This document shows positions 58,664 through 64,000 of a DNA stretch of 64,000 nt, piece after piece (the stretch's first letter is position 1; each line of letters starts with the position of its first letter). Source of the stretch: Phormidium tenue FACHB-1050. GTDB taxonomy: Bacteria; Cyanobacteriota; Cyanobacteriia; Pseudanabaenales; Pseudanabaenaceae. Where the stretch lies: positions 42,242 to 106,241 of the forward strand of contig NZ_JACJQY010000015.1 of assembly GCF_014696925.1 (NCBI RefSeq), read 5' to 3'. Under the pieces are notes generated by a model. It had not been told where the DNA came from and ran no database searches. It saw only the letters and a list, made by a program, of their open reading frames with translations. The translations under genes and the position numbers were made by a program.

Positions 58664-59104
58664 ATGAGCTTAGTCCTTCAAGCAGATAATAAACGTATAG
58701 TACTACTCGGACTTGTATCTGCCATCGGGATTTTTTTTGGTTTCACGATCTATAAATCTATACCGAGTTCAAATGTTATACGATGGGCTTTTCTGATTGT
58801 TCCCATTTTAGTTTCATTCAACGTTATGTGGAGTGTCATGCGTAGACGCATTGTCGTTTCAAAAGATGGCATTCTCGTCGTTAATAGTTATTCTCGAATG
58901 TGGATACCCATCTCAGAAATTGCAGGATGGAAGATAAAAGAGAATCACCGAAATCCCTCATTTCATTTGCTTACACGCACGGGCGAGCGGATTGATGTTT
59001 TCCGTGTCGGGATGTTGGGCGTAAGCAATTTAGGAGTTACCTCTATGAAGATAGCAAAAGAGTTAGCCGAGAGCGGTAGAAATATTGGGAATTTCTCTGA
59101 ATGA
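58664..59104 (+). CDS. Two-helix membrane protein with PH-like domain
   Basis: The 146-residue protein has membrane helices at about 12-30 and 40-58. A C-terminal domain with RRIVVSKDGILVVNSYSRMWIPISEIAGWKI and GERIDVFRVG resembles bacterial PH-like (bPH) domains. It starts at ATG 58664. The function is unknown. It stands alone with no operon partner. Confidence 0.6.
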   Translation: MSLVLQADNKRIVLLGLVSAIGIFFGFTIYKSIPSSNVIRWAFLIVPILVSFNVMWSVMRRRIVVSKDGILVVNSYSRMWIPISEIAGWKIKENHRNPSFHLLTRTGERIDVFRVGMLGVSNLGVTSMKIAKELAESGRNIGNFSE

Positions 59105-59374
59105 AAACCTCTTTTGTCCTTAAACGATGTAGGGAGTTGTAAATCTGTGCTGTCTGACCTCACTAGAAGAATAGCAATCAGAAAAGATTGTAAATTAGTA
59201 GCGTAGGGTAAGTTCATGAAATAAAACGCTCCAAATAAATCTATTTAGCTCCTATTCTATTATTCCAGAAATCTCCATCCAAACAAGCAAGCGATTTTCT
59301 CAAGCTTGCAAGCGATCTTTTGAGCTATGGATTATTTCGTTCTCAAATACCTATGAGGATGATAAAATTCCGTA

Positions 59375-60277
59375 ATGATCGACAACGTTTGTAAATTCTT
59401 AGCAGAAACCTTTCCCACCGACTTTGCCAGTTGGCTGTTAGGAGAACCCATTAACTTCACCAAACTCGAACCTTCCGAACTCTCCGTCGAACCAATTCGG
59501 GCTGACTCAGTTATATTCCTGAAATCATTAAGAATGATCCTCCACATAGAGTTTCAGACCGATCCAAACAAAAACATCCCCTTCCGCATGACCGATTACC
59601 TATTGAGATTGCATCGACAATTTCCAGACAGGGAAATCTATCAAGTTGTGATTTACCTCTCCCCCAGCGAATCAAGCCTTGTTTACCAAACCACATTTAA
59701 CCTTGGCGGACTCAGCCATCAATTTAATGTAATCAGACTTTGGGAACAACCAACAGAAATATTTCAGCAATACCAAGGACTACTCCCCTTTGCCACGCTC
59801 TCACAAACCGATAACCCCGAAGAAACCCTAAGACAAGTAGCCAAGCAAATCGAACAAATTAGCGATAAACAAGTACAAAGCAACGTCGCCGCATCGACCG
59901 CTATAATATCAGGCATAGCCCTGAATAAAGAAATCATCCAAAGACTTTTGAGGAGCGAAATCATGAAAGAATCAGTTATTTATCAAGAAATTCTGCTTGA
60001 GGGTATAGCCGAAGGTGAGGCTAGAGGGATCGCCAAAGGTGAGGCTATGGGTATAGTTAAGGGTGAAGTCAAAGGTAAAACTGAAACAGAAAATCAGATT
60101 GCGCTAAATATGTTGCGTTCCAACGTTTCCTTAGAATTAGTCTCACAATTTACAGGACTAACTTTAAAACAAGTGCAAAAACTCCAAAAACTTGCCGCAC
60201 AAAAAACAAAAATGCCAAAGTCTGTTAAAACAAAGCATCGTAACGCATCTCCACTTGGAGAATCGCCACAACCTTAG
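59375..60277 (+). CDS. Rpn family recombination-promoting nuclease
   Basis: The 300-residue PD-(D/E)xK protein of the Rpn/transposase_31-like group is common in cyanobacteria. The N-terminal nuclease part has PIRADSVIFL...MILHIEFQTDP (Asp, Glu-x-Gln), FRMTDYLLRLHRQFP and YQVVIYLSP. A typical Glu/Gly repeat, EGIAEGEARGIAKGEAMG, lies near residue 215. The last 30 residues (KTKMPKSVKTKHRNASPLG) look unlike the family and run up to an element, so the end may be altered. The role in recombination is from the family. Confidence 0.82.
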   Translation: MIDNVCKFLAETFPTDFASWLLGEPINFTKLEPSELSVEPIRADSVIFLKSLRMILHIEFQTDPNKNIPFRMTDYLLRLHRQFPDREIYQVVIYLSPSESSLVYQTTFNLGGLSHQFNVIRLWEQPTEIFQQYQGLLPFATLSQTDNPEETLRQVAKQIEQISDKQVQSNVAASTAIISGIALNKEIIQRLLRSEIMKESVIYQEILLEGIAEGEARGIAKGEAMGIVKGEVKGKTETENQIALNMLRSNVSLELVSQFTGLTLKQVQKLQKLAAQKTKMPKSVKTKHRNASPLGESPQP

Positions 60278-60290
60278 TTTAGAAGTTCTT

Positions 60291-60359
60291 AAACCCCAGA
60301 ATAGAATTGCAGCGCAAAGTGCCGCAATTCTATTCTGGGGTTTGCTAGCTGTGGCTATA
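60291..60359. mobile_element. TATAGC-family element, right half (E15)
   Basis: The core AAACCCCAGAATAGAATTGC, AGCGC-AAA-GTGCC and the right end TAGCTGTGGCTATA are present; the left terminal repeat is missing. It follows the Rpn gene. Confidence 0.6.
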
Positions 60360-60431
60360 CCATTAACAAAGTTCAGTGACTTTACGATAAAATAGAGAAA
60401 ATCATGTGTATCTCATTAGATATCAATACCT

Positions 60432-61409
60432 ATGCCACGTTATACAGGAATTTCTAGCGAAGCCTTTCGCCACCCTCTCGATCGCCAAGCCGAGCAAGCT
60501 CTCCGTAGTGTCCCCGGTTTCGATCTGGTGGCGGGAAAATTTGTTGAGTTTATGTATGAGCGTCCGCAGACGATTTATCATATCGGCAATAGCATTCAGG
60601 TCAGTCATCGTCAGTATGCAACGATCCATCGCATCTTTCGAGAATGTGTCGCTGATCTTGATGTCCAACCTGAGCCTGTCCTATTTGTCTCGCAAAATCC
60701 TGTAGCAAACAGCTATGCTCTTGGTAAAGATCATCCCTACATTGTGATTAATTCGGGATTATTAGATCTTCTGACTGAAGACGAAATACGCTCTGTACTT
60801 GCCCATGAACTTGGTCACATTAAATGTGGTCATACTACATTAATCCAAATGGCAATGTGGGTGATGAGTGTTGTTTCGACTATTAGCGAAATGACTTTTG
60901 GTTTGGGGGGAATTATCAGCAGTGGCTTGATTTATGCCTTCTTTGAATGGCGACGTAAGGCTGAACTATCAAGCGATCGCGCAGCTTTGTTAGTCACTGA
61001 TCAGCTTGATACAGTTCTTTCCACAATGATGAAGTTGTCGGGTGGAAGTTCTGCTTTTGCCCATGAGTTAAGTTTGCCTGAGTTTATTCGCCAATCAGAT
61101 GCTTATCAAGAACTCGATAAGGATAATCTCAATCAAATTTATAAATTCATGCTCTACAACGGCTTTGGGGCTGGCTCAATGCTTAGTCATCCATTCCCTG
61201 TGGAGCGTGTTCACTATATCCGAGAATGGGCTGAGTCAGAAGAGTATCGCAATATCAAGTCAGGAAAGTATAAGCGCGGCGATACAACTGGTGCGGTGGA
61301 TGTTTCGCAATCTCCTAAGGAAGAGAAAAAATCTGAGAGTGAGGCGGAACGTTTGAAGCGTCAAATAGACGATCTGCAAGCTGAAATTAATCGGCTTAAG
61401 CGCCCATAA
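60432..61409 (+). CDS. M48-family zinc metallopeptidase
   Basis: The 325-residue protein has HELGH at 125-129 (VLAHELGHIKCGH) with the third ligand Glu178 in KAELSSDRAAL. This is the M48 (HtpX/Ste24-like) pattern. One or two hydrophobic segments (about 137-165) suggest membrane association. The C-terminal 50 residues form a charged coiled coil (KKSESEAERLKRQIDDLQAEINRLK). It may take part in membrane protein quality control. It starts at ATG 60432 and is monocistronic. Confidence 0.9.
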   Translation: MPRYTGISSEAFRHPLDRQAEQALRSVPGFDLVAGKFVEFMYERPQTIYHIGNSIQVSHRQYATIHRIFRECVADLDVQPEPVLFVSQNPVANSYALGKDHPYIVINSGLLDLLTEDEIRSVLAHELGHIKCGHTTLIQMAMWVMSVVSTISEMTFGLGGIISSGLIYAFFEWRRKAELSSDRAALLVTDQLDTVLSTMMKLSGGSSAFAHELSLPEFIRQSDAYQELDKDNLNQIYKFMLYNGFGAGSMLSHPFPVERVHYIREWAESEEYRNIKSGKYKRGDTTGAVDVSQSPKEEKKSESEAERLKRQIDDLQAEINRLKRP

Positions 61410-61415
61410 TCCATT

Positions 61416-61533
61416 AGCCATGCACTCAAGTGCAGGCTAAAAGCTCAAGTCTGCTGAAGCAGACTGAAGAGTAATTCTAATTAACCCGTTTCAACGGGTT
61501 TGAGCTTTTAGCCCTGCACTTGAGTGCATGGCT
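61416..61533. mobile_element. 118-bp element with 33-bp inverted ends
   Basis: AGCCATGCACTCAAGTGCAG... and its mirror at the right end enclose two small hairpins (GTCTGCTGAAGCAGAC and ACCCGTTTCAACGGGT). There is no ORF. It is distinct from the TATAGC elements and lies between the M48 gene and the convergent TPR gene. Confidence 0.7.
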
Positions 61534-61540
61534 TATTTGT

Positions 61541-63448
61541 CTATACATCTCCTTTACGATAGCGATCAATCAAATTTGGTAAATGGTCAAATCCATCCAC
61601 CCCAATTAGAGCAATCAAATGCGATCGCTGCTGTTGTAATAAATTAGAGAAACTCTCTGCTCCCAACTTGCCTTGCAAAATTACAACTAAAGCCGCTGAT
61701 TGTTTCCATCGTTTACTATGCTCTTTCTCTAAGCGTTGCTCTAGTAGATACATTCCCAAACAAGCGTGATAGATTGCCAATTCTAATTGATTAAGTTGAT
61801 AGAACGTTTCGCCAAGATAAGCATGACTGAGTGCTTGTAAATCGCGATCGCCAATTTGTTGGGTTAGAGCTAAGCCTTTCTCTAAAGCAATCTGTGCTTG
61901 GCTTGGCTGCTCGATCGCAATATATGCAGTTCCCAATCCCACCCAACAAAGCGCTTGATTTTGTAAATCATTCATCTTCTCTGATAGTTTTTGTCCGCGC
62001 TCTAAATGAGCGATCGCAGTTTCCAACTCTTCAGGTGTAATTGATTCCTGTTGTCGCGCAATCATCACTTCGCTATAGCCCAAATTAGCCAGAGCATTAG
62101 CTTCTCCTTGGCGATCGCCATGTTGTCGCGCTAAAATCAATGCTCTCTGAGCATAAGATTCACTCGTACTGAAATCTGTGGGCATGATATGAATGCGACT
62201 AATGTGGTTAAGATTGGCAATTTCGCATCGTAAATCACCAACTTCATTGGCAAGTTTTACAGCTTCTGCGTGGAGGTAGATCGCATCTCTATGATGCCCC
62301 ATCCATGCCTTTGAATAACCCAAAATCGTGAGAATTCGAGCCTTCTCCTGTGTATTCTCTGCTTCTTTGAGAGGTTGATCGAGATAGTTAATGGTTTCGC
62401 GAAAACTTTCACCCGAAAAAGAGGCAAAGACACCACCATAAAGCGGAAAGTTTTCGCGCTGGGCAAAGGTTCGTAAAGTCTGTAAGCTGATGCGGAAGCA
62501 GATTTTCGATAAAGATTGGCGAACACTTGCTGATAGTTGTGGTGAGTTTTGGAAGCCTGTACTAAGTTCACCCCAAATCATCGCAAAAGCAATAAAGGTA
62601 ACGCCAGTCATATGCATCCCTGCTTTGGCATCGTAGGGCTGCTGATCGAACCAGCGCACTAATCCATTTTGCAAATATCTTAATAGAATCGCTAGTTCTA
62701 CCCAAGCACTAATATCGATACTGCGTTGTGCTTTGGCGATCGCTGCTGCCGATTGGTTACTTGCCTGACCTGTAAACAGATCACGGGGTAAGGGACTAGT
62801 AATCTGTTGCGCCCAACTATGCCAAGGTCCACTGATCTTAGAGCGTTCAAATCCCACCTGTCTTTGTGGTTCGTATAGCCAACTAACTAGAGAACCTTCC
62901 AATAAATCAAAATCTGCTAATCCACGAGTAAGTCCGATCGCAAACTGACGTAATGTAAATGCTTCCGAATCATCGGGCAGAGTGTCGGCGGATTTTTGCA
63001 GTAGTTGGATAAGAAGCTGAATATGTTGACGTTCAAAAACAGGCGTATGATTTGGGTCAAGAACTTGAATTAATGTAGCCAGACGCTCTTGGGGTTCTGC
63101 ATTGAGAATAGTTTGTAAACCTCTAGCACAGGTATCCTGAAGTTGATAATTTTGTTGCCACTGTTCCCATGCATCCTTGAGAATCTTCATAGCTCGCAGT
63201 TTCTGATTAGCTTTAGCCTGTTTCACTTCATCAGTTTGAGCAGCAAAATTTGCTTGAAGTAAATTAGCTTGTTCTTCTAAAGCTCGTTCAAATATTTCCC
63301 CTGTTCCCGATTCTAAACTCTCACTAAGAATTCGATAGACATGTTCTTTTGATAGCAGCTTGCCATTTTCGATATTGATAATTATGCGATCGACAAAAAT
63401 CGTATAACGTTCAAAAGTTGTGAGTGGTTTATTTGGAGAATCTGACAT
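61541..63448 (-). CDS. TPR-repeat protein
   Basis: The 635-residue soluble protein has an N-terminal helical part (residues 1-330) that is not recognised. The C-terminal half (about 350-560) carries about five tetratricopeptide repeats, for example ARILTILGYSKAWMGHHRDAIYLHAEAVKLANEVGD and GEANALANLGYSEVM. No enzymatic domain is seen. It starts at ATG 63448. It is probably a scaffold, as in many cyanobacterial TPR proteins. Confidence 0.75.
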   Translation of the reverse strand: MSDSPNKPLTTFERYTIFVDRIIINIENGKLLSKEHVYRILSESLESGTGEIFERALEEQANLLQANFAAQTDEVKQAKANQKLRAMKILKDAWEQWQQNYQLQDTCARGLQTILNAEPQERLATLIQVLDPNHTPVFERQHIQLLIQLLQKSADTLPDDSEAFTLRQFAIGLTRGLADFDLLEGSLVSWLYEPQRQVGFERSKISGPWHSWAQQITSPLPRDLFTGQASNQSAAAIAKAQRSIDISAWVELAILLRYLQNGLVRWFDQQPYDAKAGMHMTGVTFIAFAMIWGELSTGFQNSPQLSASVRQSLSKICFRISLQTLRTFAQRENFPLYGGVFASFSGESFRETINYLDQPLKEAENTQEKARILTILGYSKAWMGHHRDAIYLHAEAVKLANEVGDLRCEIANLNHISRIHIMPTDFSTSESYAQRALILARQHGDRQGEANALANLGYSEVMIARQQESITPEELETAIAHLERGQKLSEKMNDLQNQALCWVGLGTAYIAIEQPSQAQIALEKGLALTQQIGDRDLQALSHAYLGETFYQLNQLELAIYHACLGMYLLEQRLEKEHSKRWKQSAALVVILQGKLGAESFSNLLQQQRSHLIALIGVDGFDHLPNLIDRYRKGDV

Positions 63449-63482
63449 ATTCGTTTTACGAGTATTTAGTATTGATCAGTAA

Positions 63483-63593
63483 TATAGCAATACAAGTTTC
63501 GCTTAGAAAATCAAAACCCTAAAGAGTGATGGCGGCGCTTTGCGCCGCCATCACTCTTTAGGGTTTTGATTTGTCCTGATACAAGTGGCTATA
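63483..63593. mobile_element. TATAGC palindromic element E16
   Basis: It starts TATAGCAATACAAG and has a perfect core (AAAACCCTAAAGAGTGATGG, CGGCGC-TTT-GCGCCG). The right end is AAGTGGCTATA. Confidence 0.75.
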
Positions 63594-63708
63594 GCTATAT
63601 AAATGCTGTCTAGTGATCACAATCACCATAAACACCTTGATTTATCACAAGAGAATATCCCAATAACAGAGAAAGTAGATAGTGGTAATCTGGGTGCATG
63701 GAACTATT

Positions 63709-63903
63709 ATGAACTGTCGATTTTGTAAAAATTATGATGCAACAGGTAGAAACGGTGGATATTGTAATTTGTTATCTGTTGCAGTACAAGGAAAATGGGA
63801 AGCTTGTAGATGCTTCTCCAACAAGTTTCCTGAAAATTCTTTGCCAGAAATAGGAAAGTTAACAACTAATTCTATAGCAAAGCAAGTTTTGCTTAGGACC
63901 TAA
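63709..63903 (+). CDS. Small Cys-rich protein with C-terminus altered by an element
   Basis: It starts from ATG 63709 (MNCRFCKNYDATGRNGGYCNLLSVAVQGKWEACRCF), a four- to five-Cys pattern I recognise from a short cyanobacterial hypothetical family. After about 56 residues the reading frame enters a TATAGCAAAGCAAG element end at 63873 and finishes SIAKQVLLRT, which is element sequence. The natural C-terminus has therefore been replaced. The function is unknown. An earlier in-frame start at 63682 is less likely. Confidence 0.65.
   Translation: MNCRFCKNYDATGRNGGYCNLLSVAVQGKWEACRCFSNKFPENSLPEIGKLTTNSIAKQVLLRT
63873..63900. mobile_element. TATAGC element, left end only
   Basis: TATAGCAAAGCAAGTTTTGC followed by TTAGGACC is identical to the start of E3 (5556), then diverges. 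It forms the end of the small Cys-rich gene. Confidence 0.65.
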
Positions 63904-64000
63904 GTACAGGACAAAAATTTAATGGAGTTGAAGAAAGCCTCGGAATTGAGATGAAGGTCAAAGATGAAGTGACGCAGGAAATCAAAACCACGACGAAAAA

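Overview
The window is chromosomal DNA from a cyanobacterium. It carries psbO, petG, a phycobiliprotein-like gene, families largely confined to cyanobacteria (DUF3531, KGK, DUF29, DUF928), and many HIP1 octamers (GCGATCGC). The dense palindromic intergenic repeats suggest a Pseudanabaena-like lineage; that placement is inference. No rRNA operon, CRISPR array or intact IS transposase gene was seen. There is one tRNA, tRNA-Phe.

Layout. 1-7.4 kb: the end of an ABC-2 permease, a lone winged-helix protein, an FKBP isomerase, tRNA-Phe, a YdcF-like protein, recR, a small HEMVH protein, a PP2C phosphatase and a UbiB/ABC1 kinase. 7.6-20.3 kb: a two-partner-secretion locus with CHASE2-GGDEF, DUF928, a TPR-CHAT protease, two tandem TpsA exoproteins and a divergent TpsB transporter. 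20.4-26.5 kb: two small secreted peptides ending in CGWW, a repeat-containing small protein and two tandem metalloproteases with GGWWQ repeats. 26.8-32.5 kb: a zinc-ribbon protein, ComEC, a RelE/ParE-type toxin-antitoxin pair and an S9 peptidase. 32.4-34.6 kb: an AT-rich ATPase plus nuclease-like pair, probably a defence module, whose second gene is split by a small mobile element. 34.7-64 kb: housekeeping and photosynthesis genes (psbO, petG, gloA, LCP, SDR, rsmD, K+ channel, queA, menH, DAHP synthase) mixed with an LRR protein, a STAND ATPase, an Rpn nuclease, an M48 peptidase and TPR proteins.

Main discovery candidate. Five minus-strand promoters share one architecture: two ATAACTTT half-sites 11 bp apart, 6 bp above a -35-like hexamer, then 17-18 bp to a -10-like hexamer. 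They precede the DUF928/CHASE2-GGDEF pair, both CGWW peptides and both GGWWQ metalloproteases. This predicts a regulon, probably controlled by an OmpR/PhoB-type regulator, linking the secretion-associated operon to secreted peptides and proteases.

Repeats. Short elements beginning TATAGC and ending GCTATA are scattered through the intergenic DNA, several in tandem sharing the TATA. Removing two of them at a TA duplication restores, respectively, a 205-codon gene in frame and a 25-bp terminator stem, which supports TA-targeted insertion. Many palindromes also have arms that run into the last codons and stop of flanking genes.
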